From Choristoneura fumiferana (lineage: Eukaryota > Arthropoda > Insecta > Lepidoptera > Tortricidae), in the NCBI RefSeq assembly GCF_025370935.1, contig NC_133472.1:24595523-24659522 (forward strand): DNA of 64,000 nt, given 5' to 3'. Shown in pieces: positions 22,345 through 34,938 of this stretch. A program made the translations under genes and the position numbers. Below the pieces are notes generated by a model. That model was given only the letters and a program-made list of their open reading frames with translations. It was not told where the DNA came from and did not search any database. The first letter of the stretch is position 1. Each line of letters opens with the position of its first letter.

Positions 22345-22700
22345 ATTCAGAGAGGAGGCCTGTATCCAAAATTAAACCACAGCTTCCACTCTTCATCTTG
22401 AGCTAATTTAGTTCTATTATTCTTGTATTTTTTTTTCATAAAAAACTTATTTTTTTTTACATTTAGTTCTACAACTTTTGAAAATAACTTGTGATTTTTA
22501 TTATAATTTAAAATGTGAAATCCGTCATTTTGTTACGATGTCATTAAGACTATTGGATGCCGTACATTGAAAATACCAATTAATTTGTTTGGAATAAACA
22601 TAATGATAAAATTACTTAATTTTTGAAAGTTGTGGAACAAAAGTAGTTCCATTTGAGTAGCAGAACCTGTGTTTTATTTTTTCTCTCCTTTTACAGATAT
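22345..22700. mobile_element. Family E TIR element, copy E1
   Basis: This is an inverted relative of 26636-26950: the segments CATCTTGAGCTAATTTAGTT, AGTTCTACAACTTTTGAAAA and TAATGATAAAATTACTTAAT occur in both in opposite orientation. The ends (AAATTAAACCAC… and GTGTTTTATTTTTTC) are more eroded than in E2. An extra A/T-rich stretch near 22425-22460 is private to this copy. Confidence 0.7.
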
Positions 22701-24657
22701 AGGTTGGGGTGACGATGATGATGACGTTTTGTGTTAAATATGGCCAGACCCGTTACAATACAAAAACAGTTTCAGATACCTCTATAAAGTTATTTGCTTT
22801 CACAGATATGAATTTGAAAACGATACATCTTTCGATTTAAAATAAGAGTTTTATTTTAAATTCAAAGGAACCTTCCTTTTAATGCAATGAATCGATCCTT
22901 CCGGCCAATCAGAGTTCATTTCCGTTCATACCAGATATTCAAAATGAAAGCGAAGGCTTTTGAAATTTTAAAAGAGTGCCCACGATACCGGAAGCTCCTC
23001 GAATAGGCATCTCGCGTCAGCTGAAAGGCGGGTAATTGCAGCCGCCCGCTGCTCGCTTTTTTTACCCAACTGATCCTGGAAAAGAGGGTTTTATATTTTT
23101 GATTATATGCTAGTACGTCAGTGCTCTACCTCTTAGTAAATGGCTCCCTGCGTCGTTGCATCCAACGATTATATTTAAAGATAAATACTAATGACGAAGA
23201 GCACAAATCAAAATTTCGATTCATTTAATGTGTTTGTAAATTAAATGAGCATCATACTTCCTACATAGCCGACGATTTTCTCGCAAACCTGTAAATCTTT
23301 CAGTAGTTACCAGTAAGGTACTCCTAGTTTCAAATTACAGTTAAACGGATCGCGAGGCGCTGAGTCTACGTCAGCCATACGTTTGCCGGGCGGCAGGGAG
23401 CCGTGATACGTAAGCGAAATTATTCCGCCCCGGACGCGCAGGGCGGGCGGAGGGCGGAGGCGCGGGGGCACCACAAGGGCTGCCGCTAAATCTGAATTTA
23501 AAATTTAAAGTATTCTCTCGGTTACAAATATTTACGATTCAATTTGGTGGGTTTGAGGGATCGTGTTGGTCATTGTTTTATTAAGTTGCGTAGTCTTCAT
23601 AGCTGTGCCTGCTGGATAAGCAGTGGCTTCGTGCCGTAAAATCCCGATTCCCACCGGCTTGCCCAAATTGTGAAACGGAAAACTATACGTCAATGACAAA
23701 AGTATGGTAATGCTTGTCACGGTTTTGCATTCGACATACTAAGTCACTCTTCTCTCAAGCTTCCGATTGCATAACGGAAGTAAGTAGGTATACACACGCC
23801 ACAGCGGATGGATATTCAAAACTGTAATCAGAATTACAGTTCACTTTACTGTCAAAATGTAGCTTACCAGGAGAAGATTTAATAAATGTTTTCATCGTAC
23901 ATTATCGATCTCATTTGTCCTAGTTTATTTGAAGAACCAGCATTCAAATGCTTAACTCGCGAGGGGGCTTGACAGATTGGACGACCACTCCACGACCACG
24001 AGGTCTTCGGCTGAGTATTAGTAGAGAATCTTTAGTGACTTTTCTGGGAAAATAGTGTGTATGCCTATTTCCCCTTGCCTTCCATATAGCAGTACTGGAG
24101 TCCGAAGTTTAGCTGGCATTAGAAGACGCTGCTACCTACTCTCACATCATAAACTCACGACATTTAAGGCACCCACGGGAAAAAATGGGTCTGTCCTATT
24201 CTAAAACCGAGCGCGTCACAGAGTCAATAAAAATACTTAATAATATAGGTTGATATTGCCCATCTTTAGGTACACTTCGCCAAATCTGTTTAATTATGTG
24301 TGACCGTGAACGCACTTCTCTTCGGGATTCGTTAGCCGTCCTTGCGAGTATCCTTACATTTTAGGATTAAATTTCTAACGCCGAGAGATAACTGAATTAC
24401 CAGCGATCTGTCCATAGCTTCGGCGATGCGGACCCCCGCTACCCAGTCGGAACCTACCGGGGGTGGCAGGTATATCTAGACTATTTTATTTTATGTATAA
24501 TTCTATTGCATTATACATATTTGTTATATTTATCATAACTGCGAAAAGATTTTTTTTAAAACCTCTTGTGTTTCTCGTGTTCTCCATTCAACCTTAAAAT
24601 AGTACCTGTTTGTATCTATTAAATCGTGTTATAATATGGTCAAATTTGCCGAGTGGG
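22701..24657. other. No gene; GC-rich islands at 22.9-23.05 and 23.34-23.49 kb
   Basis: The 23.34-23.49 island (CGCCCCGGACGCGCAGGGCG and flanks) is among the most GC-rich pieces of the window and looks single-copy. 24290-24480 has mixed composition and looks repeat-like, but has no second copy here to prove it. A leftward 62-codon frame at 23532-23720 is not recognisable. Confidence 0.4.
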
Positions 24658-24862
24658 CTAAATGGGTGAAGACCAAAAAGTTGAACACCTAGTTAGGCTG
24701 CGTTAGCAGGTAGTTAAAATTACTATTAAGTTTTTTTTCCATTGTGACACGAAAATTAATCATAAATTTGTATGGATAATTTTCATGTCACAATGGAAAA
24801 AAATAATAGTAACTTTAATTACCTGCTAACGCAGCTGTGCAACTTTTTCGTCTTCACCCAAA
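24658..24862. mobile_element. 205-bp hairpin MITE
   Basis: The arms AATGGGTGAAGACCAAAAAG…GCTGCGTTAGCAGGTA and TACCTGCTAACGCAGCTGTG…CTTTTTCGTCTTCACCCA are inverted, and CCATTGTGACA…TGTCACAATGG continues the pairing almost to the centre. Nearly the whole element is self-complementary, with about 85-90% matching arms by eye. Confidence 0.85.
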
Positions 24863-26635
24863 TAAGGTTCATCAAGTGTATTTATTATTGTAGGTACGTA
24901 CTAGATATCCCGTTTGTTAAGCTTATTTGATTTTTAACTAAACATTCGTTCGTCTTTATATTCTAGGTTAATTCTTGGAAATTTGCATTTGCAAGAATCA
25001 AAACAGCTTTGATTTTTTTTTACATTCCATTTTGCTGTTATTTGCAAGTTCACATGGGTCGGTGGGTCAGTTTTAGGAACTGGTTATTCCTACTCTTACA
25101 TAATAGATAACACAATTTTTCAACATCGACCTTAACTACCCGTCACCACCAAACGATTGTACAAATTACGTCATTATTTGATATCTTTTGAGCCCTGCAA
25201 ATCACGATCCGCCCCAAATTACAGTAGCGAAACCGCTCAAGTGTCATCAAGGCGCAGTAACAAGGGCGCTGATTGCAACGCGAGCGTCGGCTGATCCCAC
25301 TCATTACACTCCGCGCGCCAGCGCCGGCGCCGGTCACGCTGCACCGCGTGTCACTACACTCATCAGTGGGCCATCACCAACATTTTACATCCCAATAAAT
25401 TACGTTTTTACGTTGCTCCTCTGCCACCAAGCTTGCACCACGGTGGATCATAATTCGAGCGTTTATTTATTCCGTATGATTTTCGTGGCAACATTTTTGT
25501 TGACATGGTGAAGATTCTGTTACAATTTCCAAGTTATCTAGTAGAATAATTTATTGAATCAGGCGTTACTTTGCGGAGGTCCATATCAATAAACTAAAAG
25601 AATTTCTTTGCTCACCCGCGACCTTATAATGGCTACGTTTATGCAAGATATGCGTGTCTATGCAGTTCCAGGGCCAACAGGGGGGGGGGTGCAGGGTCTA
25701 ACATCTGGTAGCATGGTGTACGATTGTGTTGCTCTGAAGATGAGCTCTGGTTGAGTTCGAAACGCGTCAGTGTAGTCTGGTGGAGGTGATAGATGGGTTT
25801 GTGTGATTTGTGTGTGTTCTTACAGTGTGGAGGTGGAGGAAGGACGTCTAAAAATAATGGAAAATTTCATCAAATTCTACAGCCCATTCATAAAAAATGT
25901 GATCACGAAAATGGGGCGGTTCAAACGCTCGAATAATATACCCGGCTACGCCTGGGCGCACATACCTATAATATGTCATCATATACAATCCGCCCCCTCC
26001 ATTTCCACATAAATCGATACTTATATCACGGAGACCCAACTACTACGAGTACAAACACCGCACAAAAGCACAAAATGTTAAACTTCTTTACGAGTTCATT
26101 CTTACTCGTAAAGCTAACCGAGCACCCAACCGTTTCCAAATAAGTAATACGAATGATGTTAACTACGTTTCAATAGAATCTGTAAATTTTCTAGACATTT
26201 AAGACACCCTAACGTTGGTTCACTTAATTATGTATGTCCCTGTTGATATGATTATATTAATCTAAAAGGAATCAAAAAAGAGTAATAGTCACATCACCAA
26301 GACTTAGGCAACCCGGTGTTCATAATATTAACTAGTTGGCTGAAAGTGTCTACAGGATTGCAAAATTCTATTGATGGAGTACGCTAGGTGACGACCATGG
26401 CGTGATGTTTAGTAGGTACGTCATTTCATTATCAAGGGTTAGACAAATGGATCTTATTGTGATCGCTACGTTGTTCGTTTGCCTGTCTGTCCGTCAAAAT
26501 CCCAAGTGACGCTACCATCTTTGCGGAAGAAATGCGAAATGCTCTACTATTGGAAAAGGTCCATATTTTTGATAGTTTTATGTGTATAGTTACAGTATTT
26601 TTATAAATATATTAAGATAATATAAAATTTGAATA
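24863..26635. other. No gene; GC-rich island and a G10 tract
   Basis: 25190-25350 is GC-rich with overlapping frames on both strands that I attribute to composition. 25680-25689 is a run of ten G. 25700-25830 (GAAGATGAGCTCTGG, TCGAAACGCGTCAG) reads like a known interspersed repeat, but only one copy is present here. Confidence 0.4.
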
Positions 26636-26950
26636 TACCGGGTGGGCTCTGTAACAGGAGCAAAAAATTAAAACACAGGTTCAGCTAATGGAACTACATA
26701 TTATAGTTCTACAACTTAAATTAAGTAATTTTATCATTATGTTTCAATGTACGCCATCCTATAGCCGAAATGTCATCGCCTGTCACGTAACAAAATTACG
26801 GATTTCGCAATACATTGCTTGTTCAATTAAACTTTAAACTATAAAAATCATAATTAAAGTTATTTTCAAAAGTTGTAGAACTAAATTAGCTCAAGATGAA
26901 GAGTTGAAGCCGTGGTTTAATTTTTTGCTTCTATTACAGAGTCACCTTGT
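26636..26950. mobile_element. Family E TIR element, copy E2, about 315 bp
   Basis: The ends GGGCTCTGTAACAGGAGCAA with AAATTAAA and TTTAATTTTTTGCTTC with TATTACAGAGTCACC are imperfect terminal inverted repeats of about 30 bp. Inside, a second inversion (AGTTCTACAACTT / AAGTTGTAGAACT) is present. A partner copy is at 22345-22700. Non-coding. Confidence 0.8.
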
Positions 26951-28767
26951 GTAGGTGCAAGTGTAAAAATAGGTACTTTTAGGGCATCAGAAGTCAAAAT
27001 AGTATTTTTTCTATAGAGAGACAAGAGAGAGGCACCCGAAGATGTTCATAGCATTTAGTTTCGAGATAAAATTTGAATTTCTTGACAAATTCATAAGCAA
27101 ATACTGTCTATTATCTACTACCAAATAAAAACAGTCTATTTTTCAAGTAAGCACGTGTATAATGTTTCTATATGTTGAATAAGTCTTGGGTCGTGTTTAG
27201 ATACGAGCGGTACGGACACGTGTGGGAGTTGACGAGCTCGGAGTGGCAGCTCATGCCTCTTGACCTAGCGCGTGCTCCAGTTTCAAGTACTCGGAGAGAG
27301 GGTTTCGTAGATACATAAAAAATATTTGAAGAGAGTTGAAGTTTTTTGGCTTGACGATTTTAGGGATCTCTGTATATGTCTCTGCCAGTGAATAATTATG
27401 CGTACTTACCTAAAAGATACCTAATAGCATAGCGTTTTGAAAATTTCCAAAAACTGAATCGAAAAAAAAATCATAATAGGTACCTACCTAATTATCGAAC
27501 TTACGCACATTTCACAACCTGCGGTAATCGGACATCCACCGGACGCCCGAAAGATTTTTTTACTCAAGCCGAAATGGAGACGCTTTGCTCATAGGTAGGT
27601 AGGTTAAATAAAAATTAAGTCAATTTTGTCAGATTAGGTATCTAGTCGGTATCCTATTCCATTAAATACGCTAAGGATGTTGATGTTGATCGGTATCACA
27701 ATGTTAAAGGCCTTTAACTTATGATCAGTCTCAGTGTGTAGGTAGGTACCTATCTTACCAATGCATTGTAACTGGGGCTCATTATGAACATTTACGGTGT
27801 ACATGTAAATGTTCATAATGAGTCATTACTGAAATATTTATTTGAACAATATCATTGACAAGGACAATATACTTACTGTTTTATTTTACAAGACACATAG
27901 TGGGTTTATAGAAATGACATCAAAGAACAGCACATTCCATCATTTAAATAAGTTAACCTACTCGTATTGTTTTCTGTGACTTGTGCCCAATAGTAAATGT
28001 AAGTCGTATGTAAGTACATAACAACAAAAAATAAATAGAAAGTCTGTGACTCGAGAAATAATCGTTGTAAATAACTCTACTATTACCAATCTACGGATTA
28101 ATTAATTCTAAACTACAGTAATTCACTTGTGTTTATGTAGGTATACCTAAGTAGGTACAATGTAATTGAGCGTGCTGTAAAAGACAGATATGTAGGTACG
28201 GGACCTTAATAGCTTAATTTTTGATATGATAACGCTCAATAGAAGACAGCCACCTCATTGCTAATGATCTAATTTTAAAAATGGCAACCACTTACATACT
28301 GGGACAGTCACCAGTATTCGGTCGACAACTTAGATATTTGTACTTAATAATAATTATAATAGTTGGGTTTTAAATTAATTGTGAATAAACGCGATGTACC
28401 TACCCTAAAAAATCAATACTTGAAAAGTTTTTCCATCAGCTCAGGTTCGTATGTTTCCAATATTTTTTCTTCTGCAAATTGATTCCGATTCTTTAATGAA
28501 AATAAGAAACTTAAGTGTAGTCTCGTGCATGAGGCTTAATTTATTGCTAGATGTTAAAATAAATATCAGCTGGTTCTCGTATCACAAGTAATTTTCCCTT
28601 TAGGTAAATGAAATAAATAGCAGACATTTCTCACGTCGACGACGAAGTATTACAGCAATTTTTAATGTTACCTGACTCAAGAAATGCCAGACAAAATGAA
28701 AATGGTTGACAATAATTTGAATCTTCGTTTGCCATTGCAATTAATTCTGTATCAGATCAGATCTTTT
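26951..28767. other. No gene seen
   Basis: AT-rich DNA with a mixed-composition patch at 27185-27310 (ACACGTGTGGGAGTTGACGA) and the short hairpin listed separately. GTAGGTA and TACCTAC runs are frequent, as elsewhere in the window. Confidence 0.4.
27778..27822. repeat. Perfect 18-bp stem hairpin
   Basis: CTCATTATGAACATTTAC (27778-27795) is exactly mirrored at 27805-27822 around a 9-nt loop. It is too short for a typical insect pre-miRNA and has no longer paired flanks. A recent remnant of a hairpin element is the simplest reading. Confidence 0.85.
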
Positions 28768-28980
28768 TTATCTACCCACATAAATTTCAGTCACTATCTT
28801 GGCCACAAGTCTTCCGTAATTATAACCGTCATCTATTTTAAAAACATTTTCCCATTTCACGTCAGGATTTATATCAAACTCCATACATTCCAAGCAATCT
28901 TTATAGTTGTAATACGATACCGCACGCAAAAAACATTTAAAAACGGCTTTTAAGCGTATACGTACCAATAATTTTGCCAT
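28768..28980 (-). CDS. Unrecognised 70-residue ORF or exon beside a CpG-rich block
   Basis: The ATG at 28980 has a good context (GAACCATGG). The frame runs 70 codons (start MAKLLVRIRLKAVFKCFL, later MEFDINPDVKWENVF) to TAA at 28768-28770. It has balanced use of Asp, Glu, Tyr, Trp and Cys and mixed codon endings, which is more protein-like than the AT-biased frames elsewhere. A GTAGAT a few bases before the stop could be a weak 5' splice site, making this a first coding exon. Upstream (29085-29200) the DNA is strongly CpG-rich, as at a promoter. The frame stays open a further 73 codons upstream of this ATG, but that part is Arg/Pro-rich from base composition. There is no signal peptide or domain that I can name. 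It could be a small gene, a first exon or chance. Confidence 0.35.
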   Translation of the reverse strand: MAKLLVRIRLKAVFKCFLRAVSYYNYKDCLECMEFDINPDVKWENVFKIDDGYNYGRLVAKIVTEIYVGR

Positions 28981-29280
28981 GGTTCTACTTTTTATACTGT
29001 AATCGAACACGTTTACATAGAAGAGGTGAAGACTACTGTGTCTAGTGAACAAAATGTGTTTAAAACCACGCCCGGTGTTGAATCGAGAGCCAATGGGATC
29101 CCGCGGCGCGCGAGGGAGTCGCCGCGGCCCGCCTCGCCGGCTCCTGCAAACCCAGTTGATATGAAACAACCGCGAAGCGCGGTCGCGTATACGATACACT
29201 TGCCCAAAAATACAACCCCTGTGTTTTACTTGAAAGCCCCCGTGCTCACAGAATTCACGTGTTTTTGAAATGACTTAAAT
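28981..29280. promoter_or_regulatory. CpG-rich block upstream of the 70-codon ORF
   Basis: 29085-29200 contains CCGCGGCGCGCGAGG and CCGCGGCCCGCCTCGCC, far above the local GC level. It sits directly upstream of the leftward ORF and upstream of a possible rightward 5' exon ending at ATGAAG|GTAGGA (about 29389). No repeat is recognised in it. A (possibly bidirectional) promoter is a reasonable guess. Confidence 0.25.
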
Positions 29281-30558
29281 AGTCGAATGACGGCTGTCAG
29301 CTCTACCGTTGATGTTTGTATTGTTTTATTAAGTGAACGTTTGAAGAAATAGACAGCAAAGTGTTGGGTGTCAAGGTAGAAATGAAGGTAGGACTCCAAG
29401 CTTTATTACTAAAATTGTTAGATTGAGTATGTGCATTATTTGCTTTAAAAACCTAATGTTATTTTAACGTTAACAAACCTAGCAAAATTACAAACCTAAT
29501 TAAGTAGTTCTACGCGCACGGATATGAATCATGCCAGATATATTCAACTAAGCATTTAAATAAATAACACAGCGACCAGAGCACAAAATTATAAAGCACA
29601 AAATTATATATTTTTCTCGTAGTTGTTCAAAGAGGGGTGTAGGTAGGAGGTAGAGTCTATCTGGAAATAGCTGACTTCAGATAAAGCTCTATTTTTTAAG
29701 TATCTTTCTAATTTTTTACACGAAAATATTTTGGAGAATTTGGCACATAACAATACTGTTCCTGGTATAAGTTTGATGTTTATTTTAATTCCTATAAGAA
29801 TCCAGGATAAGTAATTAATTATTATTCATAAAAACTCCCAGTTATAAAGCTCTTTTAGTGAAGCCACGAGAAACATTTATTACAATTTTACAATATTAGT
29901 AAATAAACATTTTGTGCTGATATAGCCTTAATAGAGCGCGATTTTAATTTCTTAGGTGAAGTTTCAAAAAACTAAAGTATATATTTACATGATATTATGT
30001 AGGTACACATAGGTAGATATTATTTCTATTTAATTTAAAGTACTTCTATCTATCTATTCCTGTTAAAGTGACTCTTCTAGTAAATGTTTAGTAATAAGAA
30101 TAAAATGACAGATACTTTGTGAAAAAATAACCAATCTTCTAGTAAAATCAATACCTATAATTTATCTATGCATAAAACAAAAGTCTTATTCCATTTTTAA
30201 AGTATAAATCATTGTTAATGCATACTATAAGTATTTTCACGAAAGGTGTATGACGGAGCCGCGATTTAGCGTTTGCGTGTAGGCCTATTGCGGCCGTAGC
30301 TGCGGCTGCGTCCATGCGGCGTCGTAGCGGCGTAGCCGGCCGCGTAGCGCCTTAGCACGGGGATATGGAATCGAAAACTATCGATACCGAATGTAGATTA
30401 ATCAGTAGTTACAAGTTTATGTGATGATTTTCCTATTTTGATTTTTGTGCTCTATCGATGTGTTTTTACTTTCATATATTACAAATTTAAGTATTTACAT
30501 AATAATTTAAACCGGGCAAATGGGTTGAATAGGTTTGAGCTGGTGTATGGTATGAGTA
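29281..30558. other. No gene; GCGTAGC-rich patch at 30.24-30.36 kb
   Basis: AT-rich except for 30240-30365, where GCGGC and GCGTAGC motifs recur (CGTAGCGGCGTAGCCGGCCG and flanks), a low-complexity GC patch. Confidence 0.4.
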
Positions 30559-30711
30559 CAGTCGAACAAATTGAATCATGACCCAGGGTGGAACCTTTTT
30601 ATAGTCAATTTCGCTATGATTTCCTTGACAAAAGTATGAGATGTCAACATGACATTAGTATAGCACAAAGGTCATGGGCCTGCGTCATGCATGATTCAAT
30701 TTGTTCGACTG
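30559..30711. mobile_element. 153-bp mariner-type MITE with TA duplication
   Basis: A perfect 22-bp terminal inverted repeat (CAGTCGAACAAATTGAATCA and its complement) is flanked by TA on both sides (30557-30558 and 30712-30713). The centre is unrelated between arms. The termini resemble those of the 58565 element (AGTCGA…TCGACTG). Confidence 0.9.
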
Positions 30712-30753
30712 TACATGTGAAAAATAATTGCAGTGTTAGTTACCAACACCAAT

Positions 30754-30857
30754 ATCTGACACAGCAAAACGTACATAAATATCTGATACGACACTAGTTC
30801 TGTATAGAGCCGGTAGGACGTATCAGATATTTTTGCACGCTCCGCTGTGGCAGACAT
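30754..30857. mobile_element. Hairpin MITE, about 104 bp
   Basis: The arms CTGACACAGCAAAACGTACA plus AAATATCTGATACG and CGTATCAGATATTTTTGCAC plus CGCTCCGCTGTGGCAG are inverted, with a 30-nt centre. It lies only about 40 bp from the previous MITE, and its CAGATATTTTTG stretch recurs in the 58565 element. Confidence 0.8.
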
Positions 30858-31589
30858 TATAATGCAGGTAGCTGTACCTACCTACCATATATATGTAAAT
30901 GTTTGTTATGAACTACCGTGAGATTAAAGCGTAATTTCTAAAACTGAATACGCATTTGTAGATAACCTGTGTATTAAGGTTTAGTGGGGAAAATGTTTTC
31001 TAAACTTTAAATTACATTTCTCCAATATACCTACGTAGATACTCGTACAGCACTGAAATGTAATATTGTATTATGCTTTATCCTACAAATAATAAATATT
31101 ATAAATGTGAAAGTTTATGAAGATGTTTGGATGTTTGTTACTAAACCGTAAAACCAATTTAGATGAAATTCGGTATCTGTGAGTCCCGGAGAAGGATACA
31201 GGATAGTTGATACAGCGGGATAGCGATAAACGAATACTACGCTGACGGAGTCGCGGGCAACAGCTAGTAATAAATAATCTAGAAATTGCGTTGTCGTAAT
31301 TTTGCTCTAGGCCTTATACCATGGTACGAAATACTTTAATAGAAACCATTCAGTAGTTGTCAATACTCTTCACGTTCATCAACATAGTAGAACTATCTCA
31401 AAATACATTGTTACTAGTCAACACAAATTCAACTTCAACCACTCAACAAAAAATAATACCTAAGTTTTTGTTCAAAATTTTATTTTTATAACAATCTTTT
31501 TTAGAATAGAATGGAATAGATAAAAAATAATTGTATTTTTTATGACTATACTTTTTTGAGTACTTTTGCATTGTCATGCAAACTATGTA
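30858..31589. repeat. Eroded short interspersed repeat at 31.09-31.27 kb; otherwise nothing
   Basis: 31090-31270 (ATTATAAATGTGAAAGTTTA … GCGGGATAGCGATAAACGAA … GTCGCGGGCAACAGCTAGTA) has the layout of a common lepidopteran SINE-like or RTE tail, from recollection. The rest is AT-rich. Confidence 0.5.
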
Positions 31590-31800
31590 CATATCCATAC
31601 CAAGATTCAAGCCGATGCCGTTATTTAACCGTTGGAGAGATCCGTCCCCCGGAGACGACTCTAGCTGAACCACCGGAACTCCAGTAAAATTTATTGTATT
31701 GCCACCACTCTTACATAAGTATATCAGGTTCTAGCTCAATTGGATCCCAGGAAGTGGTCAATACTGGTTTGCAAGTTTTGACACCAAAACTCACAAGCGA
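31590..31800 (+). repeat. Family J repeat, copy J1
   Basis: TTCAAGCCGATGCCGTTA…AACCGTTGGAGAG, GGAGACGACTCTAGC and GGATCCCAGGAAGTGGTC correspond to segments of 58340-58540 (same strand) and of 37736-37930 (inverted). Non-coding. Confidence 0.7.
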
Positions 31801-34142
31801 TCTTACTTCATACGAGCATTGTAAATTAAACTCTCAATACTTTATTAAGTTGATTTTAATAAATAATGTTATTGGTTTTTTACAGCTTTTATTTTTCATA
31901 CACTGTATTCTCTTGATTTCCGTTAACTTCAACAGACGTTACGGCTCAGTTCATTGATGGAAACTGCTTGGTACGAGTGGGTACGAGTAAGTAATTAACT
32001 TTACGACCAAACATTTTTTTATAATTTATAATATAAATTCTCTTCACAACCATTGTTGAAGGTCAAATTATAAAATTCACAAACATTACGAGTACGAATG
32101 ACATTGACGTAAGTAAAAATAAAAACTTTTTAACCTTCTTGTGCTAATACATGTGTGTGTATTAAGCCACTTTAGTTATGAACTATAAACTTAAATTCTT
32201 TATTATCTTTTGAACCGTAAGTAGGTAAGAGATTAGGCCTTAGTGTCTTTGAGAAATCAACTTTATTTGACCTGTTGAATGTTCCCTTAATCTTTAGGCT
32301 TCAAGCTATCGGAAATTAAAAAATAACGCGTTGGATCAACAAGGGCTTCGATACTAAAGTTTAATAAAATAACTTAGGTAGGTAGGTACTTGGGTCTAAT
32401 CTGAAAGTGGCCCCATTGCATGACTTGTCTTTTGATTTAACCAACATTTTGCTTTTAAGGTTCTACAACGAGACGCAGAAAATAAAACCTTTTAGCATCA
32501 TCATGTCCGTCTGACTGTCTGTTCGTATATGGAGTTATACTCGAGAATTATGATTATTTTAACTCCTACTTTTTGACGTTGGTTAAAAACAAGAAACAAG
32601 TTTGAGATTTTATGCAACTGAAGCATTTTTTTATGTAATACTTTTTTCTTCCAGTCCAGTAGCTTCTAGCTCCATCATCAGACTAACTCGATGGTGCCAT
32701 AATACGTTTTGTTACGCTCATATATACATAGTTATCCAAGTTAATCTGGTATAAAACCGTATAAATAAAATTGCGTCTACCGCCTAGCTATTCAATCGTA
32801 GTATGTACGATTTAAATTAATAATACTAGAAAAAATAGTTAATGCGTTACATTCTCTAGCATTAGCTGAGCCAGGAACGGTAAGTGTCAGTTATCACGCA
32901 CACAAGAACATGTCATGTACCTGATGACAGCGGGATTTTGATATTTACTCATAATCAGTACTTCATCTAGCTGTGTGTGTAATCATTCACTTCAACTCTC
33001 GTGGCACTACTTATATCACCAACAAACTGGCCTTACGTAAAGACAAGTTACTGCCACGATTTTCCGATGAAAAATGATTTTTTATCATTATTTTGGCCAT
33101 GGAACCCTTCGTTATGCGTTTTCTGACACGCCATTGGCCGGTTATTAATTAAGTTACATAAGTATTTCGTTTGTTTTTTGCTTATGCATTTACCATTTTA
33201 CGTCGTAAGAATAGGGGTAGGTAACTGTTTAATTTTATTTAACTTTTGGATGCTGACGTTAATGTGGCGTTTATTGGTGTATCGTTGCGTGTATTAAGTC
33301 CAGGTTTATCTACTCCGAATATTAACACAATGATTTTCTACTGATCTAATGGAAGTCAATGCCTGAGCACGAGCCTAGACTAATGATTTATGAGTGTGAA
33401 GTCGCAGGTAAAGGCTAGTCGGTTGATAAATGACGGAGTTCAGATGTTACAAACATGAAAAAACACAGCCTCAACCTCCTCCTTTTTTGAAGTCGTTTGA
33501 AAATGGCGATAAATACAACAATAATAATAACAACCAAAATCTTCATAGAAAAAACAGTCAAACACTTCCTTAGCCGACTATATGTAAATTTCTCTTTAGT
33601 TGTGTCTCTTCCTCATTCTTTATCTACATCACATTATGAAAGCGTCTCTATTCCTCTTATTATTAGTTCTGTGTCTATAACTGTAATAGAGTGACGTGAC
33701 GGACTCAGAACGCACAGCAAACAACTGAATCAAGTAACGTACCTTGTGGCATTCTTTGAGGAACAAAAGGATTTTTCAAAATTCCCACGAGAGAAAGAGC
33801 TAGCCAGTTTTCATTCTTCCAAGAAAGCAAGACGCATGATAAAACATCGCATTACAAAGAGACTGAGGATAGATCTGAATTACCTACCTACCTACTAATT
33901 TTATCGTGATTGCTGCAAGTCCGCTTTGACTTACCTACCTGAAATGCAATCCTTATTTTCAATTGAAATCTTATTTGTTTGGCAAGTAAACCTTCTAAAT
34001 ATATTATAAATGCAAACTTTAACTTGATTGGCGTAGATTTTTTTTTGTTTCATTCTGTTATATTTTGAAACATTTTGCCGTTTAGTGATCATTTCCACCT
34101 GCGCTACTACGTATAATGCGCAGCAAATAAAATACATTTTTA
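31801..34142. other. No gene; family C end scrap and eroded repeats
   Basis: 33083-33150 ends in TCTGACACGCCATTGGCCGG, an eroded copy of the family C 5' end. 33421-33515 resembles the right end of the 41322-41935 repeat (AATGACGGAGTTC, CCTCCTCCTTTTTTGAAGTC). 32490-32600 has a CTGTCTGT-rich core like families A, C and K but is too eroded to place. Confidence 0.45.
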
Positions 34143-34415
34143 TTTATTCGACTGGATGGCAAACGAGCAAGTGGGTCTCCTGATGGTAAGAGATTACCAC
34201 CGCCCATAGACACCTGTAACACCAGGGGGATTGCAGATGCGTTGCCAACTTAGAGGCCTAAGATCGGATACCTCAAGTGCCAGTAATTTCACCGGCTGTC
34301 TTACTCTCCACGCCGAAACACAACAGTGCAAGCACTGCTATTTCACGGCAGGATTAGCGAGCAAGATGGTGGTAGCAATCTGGGCGGACCTTGTAAAAGG
34401 TCCTACCACCTGCAA
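34143..34415 (-). repeat. Family F repeat, copy F2
   Basis: This is the inverted counterpart of 11868-12085: GGATGGCAAACGAGCAAGTG, GGTAAGAGATTACCACCGCC, CAGATGCGTTGCCAAC and GTGCCAGTAATTTCACCGGC all match its complement. It extends further on the distal side (GCGAGCAAGATGGTGGTAGC, then GGGCGGACCTTG). The 73-codon frame across it is not real. Confidence 0.8.
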
Positions 34416-34511
34416 AATAAATAAATATCATGGGTCAGTTAACACCAATTAACCTAGTCCCATCCTAAGCAAAGCTACTGGGCAACGGATAAACATATAT
34501 ACCTACTTATA

Positions 34512-34938
34512 CAAGGTGTTAATTAAATAACTGAAAACCTCAGACACCCCAAAAATATTTTTTAATTTTAAGTCAGGGATTGAATTTATTTTTAAATATC
34601 TTCATTATTTTAGAAGATATTCATGTGTTTTGCTTAGTCAGTAACTCTACTTCATTTCTAACTCTACACTCATAATTTTTATTTGTCAGTTGTTTCTTGA
34701 CGTTTCTAGCAGAAAATCGCACACTGGCAGCAAAACGGCCAGTATTAAATATTCGAAATAGTAAGTATGTAACCTCGCTAAAATATTTAATTGGCGACTG
34801 TTGCAGTCGTAACTTTTAGACTGGCCACAATAAAGAGGGATTTAAAAATACAAATACAACCTGATTTAAAACATAGTGCAATCGATTCTACTCCCGATTC
34901 TGAGCTTTCTAGTTTTCAGTTATCTAATTAACACCTTT
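34512..34938. mobile_element. TIR element, about 427 bp
   Basis: CAAGGTGTTAATTAAATAAC plus TGAAAAC at the left end and GTTTTCAGTTATCTAATT plus AACACCTT at the right end are inverted over about 27 bp. TA flanks both ends. The interior is AT-rich and non-coding. No second copy is in the window. Confidence 0.75.

Noticed and set aside
25700..25830. Possible further retroelement fragment
   Set aside because: The wording is familiar from insect repeats, but there is no second copy in the window and no reading frame to support an assignment.
27778..27822. Possible pre-miRNA hairpin
   Set aside because: The stem is only 18 bp with a 9-nt loop and the flanks do not pair. Insect pre-miRNAs are longer. 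No sequence resembling a miRNA known to me.
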